A DNA stretch of 43,336 nt, taken from the NCBI GenBank assembly GCA_016869375.1, contig VGEH01000021.1:1-43336 (forward strand), given 5' to 3'. The stretch comes from Alphaproteobacteria bacterium. Lineage in GTDB: Bacteria; Pseudomonadota; Alphaproteobacteria; SHVZ01. Shown here one piece after another: positions 1-9,268 of this stretch. The number at the start of each line of letters is the position of its first letter. Within the stretch, counting starts at the first letter, position 1. Under the pieces are notes generated by a model, which was not told the origin of the DNA, did no database searches, and saw only the letters and a program-made list of their open reading frames with translations. The position numbers and the translations under genes were made by a program.

Positions 1-112
1 GGCCGGCTGCGCTACGCCGATCGGCTTCGCCGGCCACGCTCCAACTAGCGCAACGGCCAACTCTGAACTAACATTCCATCTGGACCACTCGATGGGGGCC
101 GATCAGCCGGCC
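1..112. other. window-edge intergenic stretch with a hairpin
   Basis: This is the sequence downstream of the minus-strand deoA stop. GGCCGGC at 1-7 is exactly complementary to GCCGGCC at 29-35, and an inner GCCGATCGGC palindrome lies at 17-26, so it could form a terminator-like hairpin. There is no clear U-run, and the window ends before a neighbouring gene is visible. I see no coding region in it. Confidence 0.3.
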
Positions 113-1411
113 TCAGCGCCTCCCGACGATCAGCGCGCGTTGCCTAGGCGTGGTCTCGCCGACAAGCACGGCTGCCTTGAGCGCGGCCTCGGCTTGCGCG
201 GCGTCATGTTCGCTGCGCGCGTGAATCAGGCAGAAGGGGCGCTTGGGCCCGATGACGTCGCCGAGGCCGGCGACATCCGAAAGGCCGACGGCATGGTCGA
301 TGCGATCACTCGGCAGGCGCCTGCCGCCGCCGAGGGCGAGCACGACGCGGCCGACATCGGCGACGTCCATGTAGGTGACGACCCCTTTGCCGAGCTTCGC
401 CGGGCGCACCACTGGCGCCTTCGGCAGATGCTTGGCCGGCCGCTCGACGAGATCGCCGGGGCCGCCGAGCGATTTCACCATCCGGCCGAAGCGCTCTGCC
501 GCGGCGCCGGAATCGAGCGCGCGCTTCACCTTCGCGGCGGGATTGGAGATTCCGCCCAGCTTCAGCATCTCGATGGCAAGAGTCTGCGTCACCTCGTCGA
601 GGCGCGGCTCGCGGCGCTTGCCGGTGAGATAGTGGATCGCCTCCAGCACCTCGAGCGCGTTGCCGGCGGTATCGCCCAGCACCTCGTTCATGTCGGTCAT
701 CAAGGCGCGCGACTTGAGGCCGGACGCCTTGGCGACGGTGACGATGGAATCGGCGAGCGCCTTGGCCTCCGCGGTCGAGGGCAGGAAAGCACCCGATCCC
801 ACCTTCACGTCCATGACCAGCGCATCGAGGCCGGCGGCGAGCTTCTTCGACAGGATCGAGGCGGTGATCAGCGGCAGGGATTCCACCGTCGCGGTCACGT
901 CGCGGAGCGCGTAGAAGCGGCGATCGGCCGGCGCGATGTCGCTGGTCTGGCCGATGATGGCGCAGCCGACGCTCGTCACCGTCTTACGGAACAGGGCCAA
1001 GTCCGGCTGGCTCGCATAGCCCGGAATCGAATCCATCTTGTCCAGCGTGCCGCCGGTATGGCCGAGGGCGCGGCCCGAGAGCATCGGCACATAGACGCCG
1101 CAGGCCGCGACGATCGGCGCCAGCATCAGGCTCACCTTGTCGCCGACGCCGCCGGTCGAATGCTTGTCGACGACCGGACCATGCAGCTTCCACGAGAGGC
1201 GGCGGCCGGAATCCGCCATCGCCTTGGTCAGCGAGGCGATCTCGACCCGCTTCATGCCGACGAAATAGACCGCCATGGCGAAGGCGGCGACCTGGCCGTC
1301 GGAGATCGTGCCCTCGGTCAGGCCCTCGATCATGAAGCGGATGTCGTCGTCGGTGAGCGCGTGGCCGTCGCGCTTCTTGCGGACGATATCCTGGGGAAAC
1401 GGCTTCGCCAT
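113..1411 (-). CDS. deoA: thymidine phosphorylase
   Basis: A 432-residue protein of normal DeoA length. It would split thymidine and deoxyuridine with phosphate into the free base and deoxyribose-1-phosphate in the cytoplasm. The family's phosphate and substrate loop DKHSTGGVGDK lies at residues 82-92, followed by the GRALGHTGGTLDK segment. It is the last gene of the nucleoside import operon. Its ATG shares one base (TGATG) with the stop of the upstream deaminase-phosphorylase gene, which suggests translational coupling. The close relative pyrimidine-nucleoside phosphorylase (Pdp) has the same fold, so preference for thymidine over uridine is inferred. No deoC or deoB is visible in the window to use the deoxyribose-1-phosphate. 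Confidence 0.95.
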   Translation of the reverse strand: MAKPFPQDIVRKKRDGHALTDDDIRFMIEGLTEGTISDGQVAAFAMAVYFVGMKRVEIASLTKAMADSGRRLSWKLHGPVVDKHSTGGVGDKVSLMLAPIVAACGVYVPMLSGRALGHTGGTLDKMDSIPGYASQPDLALFRKTVTSVGCAIIGQTSDIAPADRRFYALRDVTATVESLPLITASILSKKLAAGLDALVMDVKVGSGAFLPSTAEAKALADSIVTVAKASGLKSRALMTDMNEVLGDTAGNALEVLEAIHYLTGKRREPRLDEVTQTLAIEMLKLGGISNPAAKVKRALDSGAAAERFGRMVKSLGGPGDLVERPAKHLPKAPVVRPAKLGKGVVTYMDVADVGRVVLALGGGRRLPSDRIDHAVGLSDVAGLGDVIGPKRPFCLIHARSEHDAAQAEAALKAAVLVGETTPRQRALIVGRR

Positions 1412-2625
1412 CAGCCGCCAGTCTCTTCGAGGAAGGCCGAGAGCAGGCGCACGAGGCGCTTCGCCCCGCCGCGCCCGGCGGCGACGACGTCCTCATGATT
1501 GAGCGGCGCGTCGGAAAGCCCGGCGGCGAGGTTGGTGATGATCGAGAGGCCGGCGCAGCGATAGCCAGCATGGCGCGCGGCGATCACCTCCAGCACCGTC
1601 GACATGCCGACGGCATCCGCACCGAGCGCACGGAAGGCGCGGATCTCGGCCGGCGTCTCGTAGGACGGACCTGGCACGCAGAGATAGACGCCTTCCTCGA
1701 CCGGGACGCGCGATTTCTTCGCCGCCGCCTTCCAGGCCTTGAGGAGCTTGCGGTCATAGGCCTCGGTCATGTCGGGGAAGCGCGGGCCGACGGCCTCGTC
1801 ATTGGGACCGGTCAGCGGGTTGCGGCCGGTCAGGTTGATCTGGTCGGCGATCGCCATCAGCGTGCTCGGCGGCCAGTCGGGGTTGAGCCCGCCGGCGGCA
1901 TTGGTGGCGATCAGCGTCTTCGCGCCCAGGCGCCGGAAGAGACGCAAAGGCCCGGTCATCGCATCCGCCGAGGCGCCTTCGTAGAGATGGACGCGGCCCT
2001 GCATCGCCGCGACGGCGACGCCGCCGAGCCTTCCGAGCAAGAGGCGGCCGGCATGGCCCTCGATCGATGGCGTGGGAAAACCTGGCAGATCCTTGTACGG
2101 AATCGCGACCGCACCCTCGATTGCGTCGGCGACAGGGCCGAGGCCGCTGCCGAGGATCAGCACGGCCTTGGGCTTCAGCTTCGGCGCGCGGGCGCGGATC
2201 ACCTTCGCTGCATCGGCTTCGGCCGGCGCCGTCTCGCCGAGATGCTCGGGCCCGAAGGAGAGCGGCAGCAAATCCTTCAGCGTCACCGTCTTCCTGATGC
2301 CTCTGTCGCCGCAGAGATGGATCTTCGCGCTCTCGGCGGCGAATTCGCGAAGACGCTGGCGGCAGCCGCCGCAAGGCGTGCACAGCGTCTTGCCGGTACC
2401 GATCACCGCGACCTCGGCGATGCGCGTCTCCCCGGCGGCGATCATCGCCGCGATAGCGGAAGTCTCGGCGCAGTTGCCTTGCGGGTAAGCCGCGTTCTCG
2501 ACATTGGCGCCGACGAAGATGCCGCCGCCGGCGCCGCGAATCGCAGCCCCGACCTTGTAGTTCGAGTAAGGCGCATAGGCGCGCTCGCGAATGGCGAGCG
2601 CCGCCCGGTAAAGATCCTGGCTCAT
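1411..2625 (-). CDS. fused cytidine deaminase-purine nucleoside phosphorylase
   Basis: A single 404-residue frame holds two salvage enzymes. Residues 1-129 are a complete cytidine deaminase: catalytic CAE at 52-54, zinc ligands PCGGC with Cys85 and Cys88, and the usual family ending LLPLSFGPEHL. A linker of about 10 residues (GETAPAEAD) follows. Residues from about 139 to 404 are a trimeric-type purine nucleoside phosphorylase: GSGLG at 159-163, His191 in the GHAGR motif, TNAAGG near 241, the YETPAEIR motif with Glu327, and Asn365 in the TNLAAG motif. The Glu/Asn pair is typical of 6-oxopurine (inosine, guanosine) enzymes. No stop separates the halves. The only start-like codon near the junction, a GTG at 2202, has no Shine-Dalgarno sequence. 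The ATG at 2625 overlaps the upstream permease stop (ATGA). Confidence 0.93.
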   Translation of the reverse strand: MSQDLYRAALAIRERAYAPYSNYKVGAAIRGAGGGIFVGANVENAAYPQGNCAETSAIAAMIAAGETRIAEVAVIGTGKTLCTPCGGCRQRLREFAAESAKIHLCGDRGIRKTVTLKDLLPLSFGPEHLGETAPAEADAAKVIRARAPKLKPKAVLILGSGLGPVADAIEGAVAIPYKDLPGFPTPSIEGHAGRLLLGRLGGVAVAAMQGRVHLYEGASADAMTGPLRLFRRLGAKTLIATNAAGGLNPDWPPSTLMAIADQINLTGRNPLTGPNDEAVGPRFPDMTEAYDRKLLKAWKAAAKKSRVPVEEGVYLCVPGPSYETPAEIRAFRALGADAVGMSTVLEVIAARHAGYRCAGLSIITNLAAGLSDAPLNHEDVVAAGRGGAKRLVRLLSAFLEETGG

Positions 2626-3596
2626 CTTTCCTTCAGGTAAGGGATGCCGCTCGCCTTGGGCGCGACCGACTTGCCGACGAAGCCCGCCAGCAGCAGCACC
2701 GTGAGCACGTATGGCAGCGCCTGGATGAGCTGGACCGGGATGATGCCGATGCCCGGAACGGGCACGCCCTGGAGGCGGATCTGCACGGCGTCGGCAAATG
2801 CGAAAAGCAGGCAGGCGAGCAAGGTAGGTACCGGTTTCCATTTGCCGAAGATCAGCGCTGCCAGCGCGAGATAGCCCTTGCCGGCGGTCATGTCGCGAAT
2901 GAAGCCGGCATTGTGAGCGGTCGAGAGATAGGCGCCGGCGACGCCGCACAATAGACCGGCGAGGATGAGCGCCTGGTAACGAAGCCGCGAGACCGAGACG
3001 CCGGCGGTGTCGACTGCTTCCGGATTCTCGCCGACGGCGCGCAGCCTGAGCCCGAACGACGTGCGATAGACGACGAAGGCGACGACCGGCACTGCCAGCG
3101 CCGCGAGATAGACGAGGATGTTGTGGCCGGAGATCACGCCCGAATAGAGCGGGCCGATCACCGGCACCTTGGCGAGGCTTTCGGCGAAGGGCAGCGCGAT
3201 CGGCCCGAAGCGCGCCTGCTGTCCCAGCATCGGCGTCTGTCCCGATTGCCGGAACCAGGCATTGGCCAGCACCGGGCAGAGGCCGGCGACCATGATGTTG
3301 AGCGCCATGCCGGAGACGACCTGGTTGCCGTGATGCGTGATCGAGGCGAAGCCGTGGATCAGCGACAGCAAGGTCGAGGCGGCGAGCGCGGCGCAGAGGC
3401 CGAGCCACGCCGAGCCGGTGACTGCGGCGGTGGCGGCGGCGGCGAAGGCGGCGCCCAGCATCTTTCCTTCGAGCCCGATATCGACGATGCCCGAGCGCTC
3501 GGCGAAGAGCCCGGCGAGTGCGGCCAAGACCAAGGGCGTCGCCACGCGCAAGGTGGCGGACGCCATGGTCGAGACGAGGAGAAGCGTGTCTTCCAT
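2622..3596 (-). CDS. nucleoside ABC transporter permease (NupQ/YufQ type)
   Basis: A 324-residue polytopic membrane protein of the BPD_transp_2 family found in BMP-type nucleoside and sugar ABC importers. Its signature is the AERSGIVDIGLEGKMLGAAFAA segment near residue 32 (only AERSGIVDIGLEGK need be read), followed by repeated hydrophobic helices and the GENPEAVDTAGV cytoplasmic loop. The start at 3596 is chosen because its ATG shares a base with the stop of the other permease (TGATG); a longer upstream reading in this frame only shadows that gene. It ends in a 4-base ATGA overlap with the deaminase-phosphorylase gene, so import and salvage are translated as one unit. Confidence 0.9.
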   Translation of the reverse strand: MEDTLLLVSTMASATLRVATPLVLAALAGLFAERSGIVDIGLEGKMLGAAFAAAATAAVTGSAWLGLCAALAASTLLSLIHGFASITHHGNQVVSGMALNIMVAGLCPVLANAWFRQSGQTPMLGQQARFGPIALPFAESLAKVPVIGPLYSGVISGHNILVYLAALAVPVVAFVVYRTSFGLRLRAVGENPEAVDTAGVSVSRLRYQALILAGLLCGVAGAYLSTAHNAGFIRDMTAGKGYLALAALIFGKWKPVPTLLACLLFAFADAVQIRLQGVPVPGIGIIPVQLIQALPYVLTVLLLAGFVGKSVAPKASGIPYLKER

Positions 3597-4708
3597 CACG
3601 CCTTCGCCGGCAGCGGCTTCGCGAACAGGCGTTCCAATCGCGGGCGGAACATGTGCTCGAGCGCGCCGCAGAAGAGGATCACCAGGCCCTGGATGACGAC
3701 GACCATCTCCTTCGAGAGCTGCGGCATGGAGAAGGCGAGCTCGGAGCCGCCCTGGTAGAGTGCGCCGAACAGCAGCGCCGCGAGGCAGATGCCGAAGGGA
3801 TGCGAGCGGCCCATCAGCGCCACGGCGATGCCGACGAAGCCGACGCCGCCGGTGAAGTTGAGCAGCAGGCGATGCTGCACGCCCATGATCTCGTTCAAGC
3901 CGACGAGGCCGGCGAGACCGCCCGAGATCGCCATGGCGAGGATGATGTGGCGGTCGGGCGAGATGCCGGAATAGACCGCGGCGCGCTCGCTCTTGCCGAC
4001 GACGCGCAGCTCGTATCCGAGATGCGTGTACCAGATGAAGACCCAGACCGCGGCGGCGGCGACGAGCGCGACGAGAAAGGAGAGGTTGAGCGGCGATGCC
4101 GCGATCTCGATGCCGATCCAGCCCAGCATCTGCTTCGCCGTCGGCAGGAAGGTCGAGGGATCGAAGCCGCGCGATTCCGGCGACTGCTGACCGGGCACGA
4201 TCAGCACATAGACCATGATGTAGGTCATCAGCGCCGCGGCGATGAAGTTGAACATGATCGTGGTGATGACCACGTGGCTGCCGCGCTTGGCCTGCAGCCA
4301 GCCGGGGATATAGGCCCAGCCGGCGCCGAAGGCGGCGCCCATCGCGATGGCGACGAGGAAGATCAGCGGAAACGGCAGGATACCGCCGAGCGCGAGGCAG
4401 GCGATGCCGACGCCGAGACCGCCGATGTAGGCCTGGCCCTCGCCCCCGATGTTGAAGAGCCCGGCATGGAAGGCGACCGCGACGGCGAGGCCCGTGAAGA
4501 TGAAGTTGGTCGTGTAGTAGAGGGTGTAGCCGATCGCCTCGCCATAGCCGAAGGAGCCGGTGACCAGGACCTCGAGCGCCTGCAGCGGGCTCTGGCCGAC
4601 GGCAGCGACAACGATGCCGGAGACGATCAGCGCCGCCACAAGATTGACCAGCGGCACGAGCGCGAGATCGACCCAGGCGGGGGCTTTGCCTACTCCACCC
4701 GAGGTCAT
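3596..4708 (-). CDS. nucleoside ABC transporter permease (NupP/YufP type)
   Basis: A 370-residue polytopic permease and partner of the gene at 2622-3596. Family features are the HAGLFNIGGEGQAYIGG motif and the RVVGKSERAAVYSGI cytoplasmic loop that contacts the ATPase. The ATG at 4708 (MTSGGVGK) is preferred. An in-frame upstream ATG at 4768 would add about 20 residues encoded entirely by the palindromic repeat at 4728-4813, which is an artefact of the repeat rather than protein. The gap to the ATPase gene upstream is occupied by that repeat, so this gene probably has its own ribosome binding site and is not directly coupled to the ATPase. Confidence 0.9.
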   Translation of the reverse strand: MTSGGVGKAPAWVDLALVPLVNLVAALIVSGIVVAAVGQSPLQALEVLVTGSFGYGEAIGYTLYYTTNFIFTGLAVAVAFHAGLFNIGGEGQAYIGGLGVGIACLALGGILPFPLIFLVAIAMGAAFGAGWAYIPGWLQAKRGSHVVITTIMFNFIAAALMTYIMVYVLIVPGQQSPESRGFDPSTFLPTAKQMLGWIGIEIAASPLNLSFLVALVAAAAVWVFIWYTHLGYELRVVGKSERAAVYSGISPDRHIILAMAISGGLAGLVGLNEIMGVQHRLLLNFTGGVGFVGIAVALMGRSHPFGICLAALLFGALYQGGSELAFSMPQLSKEMVVVIQGLVILFCGALEHMFRPRLERLFAKPLPAKA

Positions 4709-4727
4709 GCGGCGCCCCGAACGACAA

Positions 4728-4813
4728 GACCCCTCACCCCAGCCCTCTCCCGGTGGGAGAGGGAGCACGAAAGAACCCCTCTCCCACCGGGAGAGGGGTT
4801 GGGGTGAGGGGTC
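4728..4813. repeat. intra-operonic double-hairpin palindromic repeat
   Basis: The left arm at about 4728-4766 and the right arm at 4776-4813 are inverted copies of one another. Each arm is also a hairpin: CCCTCTCCC-GGT-GGGAGAGGG on the left and CCCCTCTCCC-ACC-GGGAGAGGGG on the right. It fills the gap between the ATPase stop (4824) and the permease start (4708) inside the operon. Likely roles are REP-like mRNA protection or partial attenuation. There is no U-run, so it is not an obvious full terminator. Confidence 0.8.
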
Positions 4814-4823
4814 GGAATCATGC

Positions 4824-6394
<1,571 letters not shown>

Positions 6395-6398
<4 letters not shown>

Positions 6399-7390
6399 TT
6401 CGCGGTGACGTCGGTCACCTTGATCTTGCCGGCGATGATGTCGGCCTTGGCGGCGTCCAGCTTGGCCTTCATGTCGGCGGTGATGAGCTTCTCGTTGTTC
6501 GAGTCGAGCGCGTAGCCGACGCCGTCCTCCTTGAGGCCGAGCGACTGCACGCCCGGCTTCCACGTGTTGGTCTGCGCCGACTTGAAGGCGTTGTAGACCG
6601 CGACGTCGACGCGCTTGACCATCGAGGTCAGCACCGAGCCCGGATGCAGGTGGTTCTGGTTGGAGTCGACGCCGATCGAGAGCTTGCCGGCATCCTTCGC
6701 CGCCTGGAGCACGCCGAGGCCGGTGGCGCCCGCCGCGGCGTAGATCACGTCGGCGCCGCTGGAGAACTGGCTGCGCGCCAGCTCGCCGCCCTTGGTCGGG
6801 TCGTTCCACGCGGCCGGCGTGGTGCCGGTCATGTTCATGAGGACCCGCACGTTCTTGTTCACGTGCATGGCGCCTTCCTCGTAGCCCTTGTGGAACTTGC
6901 GGATCAGCGGGATGTCCATGCCGCCGACGAAGCCGACCTTGCTGGTCTTGGAGGCCATCGCCGCCGCCATGCCGACGAGGAACGAGCCCTCGTGCTCGCG
7001 GAAGACGACCGACTGCACGTTCGGCTGGTTCACGACGGAATCGATGATGACGAACTTGGTGTTCGGGAATTCCTTGGACACGGCCTCGAGCGTGGTGCCG
7101 AAGGCGAAGCCGATGCAGACGACGATCGAGGCGCCCATGCCGCCGCCGCCCGTGCGCGCCATGCGCTGCATCGCCTGGGTGCGCTGGGCTTCGTTGGTGA
7201 CCTCGAATTCGAGGTAGGAGATGCCGGTCTCCTTCTTGAAGCGCTCGGCGCCGTTATAGGCGGCTTCGTTGAAGGACTTGTCGAACTTGCCGCCCATGTC
7301 GAAGATGACGGCGGGCTTGAAGTTCTGCGCCGCGGCCGGCAGCGCGAGGCCGGCGGCCATCAGGCTCGCCAGGACGAGTTTACGGATCAT
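6395..7390 (-). CDS. BMP-family nucleoside-binding lipoprotein/periplasmic protein
   Basis: A 331-residue solute-binding protein of the Bmp/PnrA family, which binds purine and pyrimidine nucleosides. Residues 1-22 form a Sec signal peptide ending ALPAAAQ, with no lipobox cysteine, so it is probably a free periplasmic protein. The conserved DMGGKFDKSFN motif near residue 31 is typical of PnrA-like proteins. It is the first gene of the import-salvage operon, and the two nucleoside phosphorylases and deaminase downstream support nucleosides as the ligand. A palindromic stretch just upstream (7411-7440) may be an operator. Confidence 0.9.
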
Positions 7391-7410
7391 TTGCGGATGC
7401 CTCCCAAATT

Positions 7411-7440
7411 GGACGATCAGCCAGTTAACCTGTCCGATCG
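7411..7440 (-). promoter_or_regulatory. candidate operator upstream of the nucleoside operon
   Basis: This lies in the 75-base gap between the DMT gene stop and the binding-protein start. CGATC at 7414-7418 is mirrored by GATCG at 7436-7440, GGAC at 7411-7414 by GTCC at 7432-7435, and the centre holds the palindrome GTTAAC (7424-7429). It looks like a regulator-binding site, but the arms interleave imperfectly and no cognate regulator gene is adjacent. Confidence 0.3.
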
Positions 7441-7465
7441 TTGAGGATAGCGCCCGCGCTGGAAT

Positions 7466-8356
7466 TCACAAACCCTTCAGCTTGCGCTCCCGGTAGAACA
7501 CATAGAGGCCGCTGGCGACGATCACCGTGGCGCCGATCGCGGTCGGCGGATCGGGAATCTCGCCGAAGAAGACGTAGCTCAGGATCGTGACCCAGAGGAG
7601 CTGGGTATAGGCGAAGGGAGCGAGCGTCGTCGCCGGTGCGAGGGCGAAGGCGCGCACCAGGCAGAAATGGCTGGCGGTGCCGCAGAATCCCAGCAAGGTC
7701 AGCAGGCAGGCATCGAAGAAGCTCGGCGTCACCCAGACGAAGGGCACCGGCAGGAAGCCGATCACGCAGCCGACCACCGTCGGATAGAGCAGCGAGGTGA
7801 TCGGGCGGTCCGCATCGCGGATCAGCCGCGTCACCACCTGATAGATCGCGTACATCGCTGCCATCAGGATCGGAATCAGCAGCGGCCATTGGAAATCGCC
7901 GAAGCCGGGCCTGACGACGATCAGCACGCCGATGAACCCGACGAAGATCGCCGCCCAGCGGCGCGGCCCCACCCTCTCGCCGAGAAAGGGGATCGAAAGC
8001 GCGGTCAGGAACAGCGGCGAGACGAAGCCGATCGCCGTCGCCGTCGGCAGGGGGATGTAATAGATCGCGAGCACGAACAGCACGGTCGACGAATAGAGCA
8101 TCACGCCGCGCAGGAGCTGATGCGCCGGCCGGCGGCTGACGAAGGCGGCCTTGCCGCCGAGCCAGGGCAGCAGCGCCAGCACCACCATGAAGCCCGAGAC
8201 GTAGCGGAACCACGCGACCTCGACCGCCGGGTATCCGGCGGCCAGGAACTTCGAGATCGTGTCCTGGATCGCGAACAGCGCGACCGCGCCGCACATGGTG
8301 GCAATGCCGGCGGTCGGCCGGTCGCCGGAGACGCGGGACGGGTCGGCGGAGGTCAT
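7466..8356 (-). CDS. DMT-superfamily (EamA) transporter
   Basis: A 296-residue inner-membrane protein with about ten hydrophobic helices arranged as two EamA repeats, roughly residues 17-145 and 155-290. The first repeat ends with the TATAIGFVSPLFLTALSIPFLGE pattern (helix plus GE) and the second with the analogous SYVFFGEIP, as is usual in this family. It is probably an exporter of a small metabolite; the substrate cannot be told from the sequence. It lies upstream of the nucleoside operon on the same strand, 75 bases away, so a purine- or nucleoside-related role is possible but unsupported. Confidence 0.85.
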   Translation of the reverse strand: MTSADPSRVSGDRPTAGIATMCGAVALFAIQDTISKFLAAGYPAVEVAWFRYVSGFMVVLALLPWLGGKAAFVSRRPAHQLLRGVMLYSSTVLFVLAIYYIPLPTATAIGFVSPLFLTALSIPFLGERVGPRRWAAIFVGFIGVLIVVRPGFGDFQWPLLIPILMAAMYAIYQVVTRLIRDADRPITSLLYPTVVGCVIGFLPVPFVWVTPSFFDACLLTLLGFCGTASHFCLVRAFALAPATTLAPFAYTQLLWVTILSYVFFGEIPDPPTAIGATVIVASGLYVFYRERKLKGL

Positions 8357-8375
8357 GGGGCGCGCACCATAAGGC

Positions 8376-8442
8376 CTCCGAGGCCCCCTCCCTAGCCCTC
8401 CCCCGCCTTCGGCAGGAGAGGGCTAGGGAGGGGGCCTCGGAG
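8376..8442. repeat. perfect 25-bp inverted repeat (dispersed repeat family)
   Basis: The left arm at 8376-8400 and the right arm at 8418-8442 are perfect reverse complements (CTCCGAGGCC... / ...GGCCTCGGAG) with a 17-base loop that contains GCC-TTC-GGC. The reverse complement of most of this element recurs at 29173-29216 with one mismatch, so it belongs to a dispersed intergenic repeat family. Here it lies between the divergent DMT gene and the gene at 8533. Confidence 0.85.
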
Positions 8443-8472
8443 ACCCTTTGTCTCCAGATTTTTCCTCGCCTC

Positions 8473-8515
8473 GGGGGGCGCCCCCCTATACTTCTCTATG
8501 TAACCGAGCAGGTTA
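8473..8515 (+). promoter_or_regulatory. candidate promoter/operator region before the 8533 gene
   Basis: Three compact signals lie together: a perfect palindrome GGGGGGCGCCCCCC at 8473-8486, a -10-like TATACT at 8487-8492, and an inverted repeat TAACC-GAGCA-GGTTA at 8501-8515. No good -35 sits 17 bases upstream of TATACT because the palindrome occupies that place, so an activator-dependent promoter is one reading. Confidence 0.3.
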
Positions 8516-8532
8516 GAGGTACGGCCAGGACC

Positions 8533-9261
8533 ATGGCGCTGGGACGCTTGGAGCCGGATCGTCCCCGACGGTCTATGTTCGCTCGTCTGTTCCGCCTGGT
8601 GCTGGTGCTGGCGGTGATGGGCGGGCTCGGTCTGTTCGCGTTCCAGCTCGGCACCGAGGACGAGCGCGGCCGCCAGGGCCAGCTCGCCGACGAGACCGTC
8701 AAGCTCGCGGAAGCCAACCAACAGCTCGCCGAATCCAACCAGGCGCTGCGCGGGCAGCTGCAGGCGGCGCAGGCTCGCCTAAGAGAGCTCGAAGGCATCA
8801 TCGGCGCCACGCCCCGGATCTCGGCGGCCGCGAAGGATCTGATGCCGGTGATCGAGAGGAAGTTGACCGAGGGCGCCGACCCCAAGCGCCTGGCCGAGGC
8901 GATCGCGGCGATCGACAAGCCGCGCGATTGCGAGGCACCGGAGACCAAGCGCTTCCTGGTGAAGACGGCGCTGACATCGGACGGCCCCAACACCTCGGTC
9001 GGGTTCTCGAACGGCATCGTCACCGTCTCCGGCCAGGGTGCCACCGCGAAGAACGCCGACGGACGCCCCGAAGCGTGGTTCGAGCCGAACGAGCCGGTCA
9101 CCATCCGCTTCACCCAGATCGGCGGCAAGAGCGTGGAGACCGCCGGCAAGCTTCCTCTCCATCACACGCTCAGCCTCGGCCACAGCGAGCACCGCTTCTC
9201 GGTGATGGCCTCCGCGCGCGGCTTCGTCCAGGTAACGTCCGAGCGCTGCAAGATTCCGTAG
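8533..9261 (+). CDS. membrane-anchored coiled-coil protein of unknown function
   Basis: A 242-residue protein that I do not recognise. A basic N-terminus is followed by one membrane helix at about residues 18-38. A Q/A/E-rich coiled coil follows at about 45-90 (LADETVKLAEANQQLAESN pattern), then a globular periplasmic domain with cysteines at about 134 and near the C-terminus (SERCKIP). The cysteines could form a disulfide. The topology is N-in, C-out. Its C-terminus is 7 bases from the convergent histidine kinase stop, which gives no functional hint. An internal ATG (MFARLF) at 8575 is an alternative start. Confidence 0.75.
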   Translation: MALGRLEPDRPRRSMFARLFRLVLVLAVMGGLGLFAFQLGTEDERGRQGQLADETVKLAEANQQLAESNQALRGQLQAAQARLRELEGIIGATPRISAAAKDLMPVIERKLTEGADPKRLAEAIAAIDKPRDCEAPETKRFLVKTALTSDGPNTSVGFSNGIVTVSGQGATAKNADGRPEAWFEPNEPVTIRFTQIGGKSVETAGKLPLHHTLSLGHSEHRFSVMASARGFVQVTSERCKIP

Positions 9262-9268
9262 GGTCGAA

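Noticed and set aside
2202-2202. Internal GTG start making a separate purine nucleoside phosphorylase
   Set aside because: There is no Shine-Dalgarno sequence before it and no stop codon for the deaminase half.
92-2640. Long open frames on the plus strand opposite deoA and the deaminase-phosphorylase gene
   Set aside because: They are rich in Arg, Ala, Asp and His with no recognisable domain, as expected for the complement of high-G+C genes; the minus-strand frames have clear enzyme motifs.
4709-4768. Upstream ATG extending the permease by about 20 residues
   Set aside because: The added residues are encoded only by the palindromic repeat and precede the normal family N-terminus.
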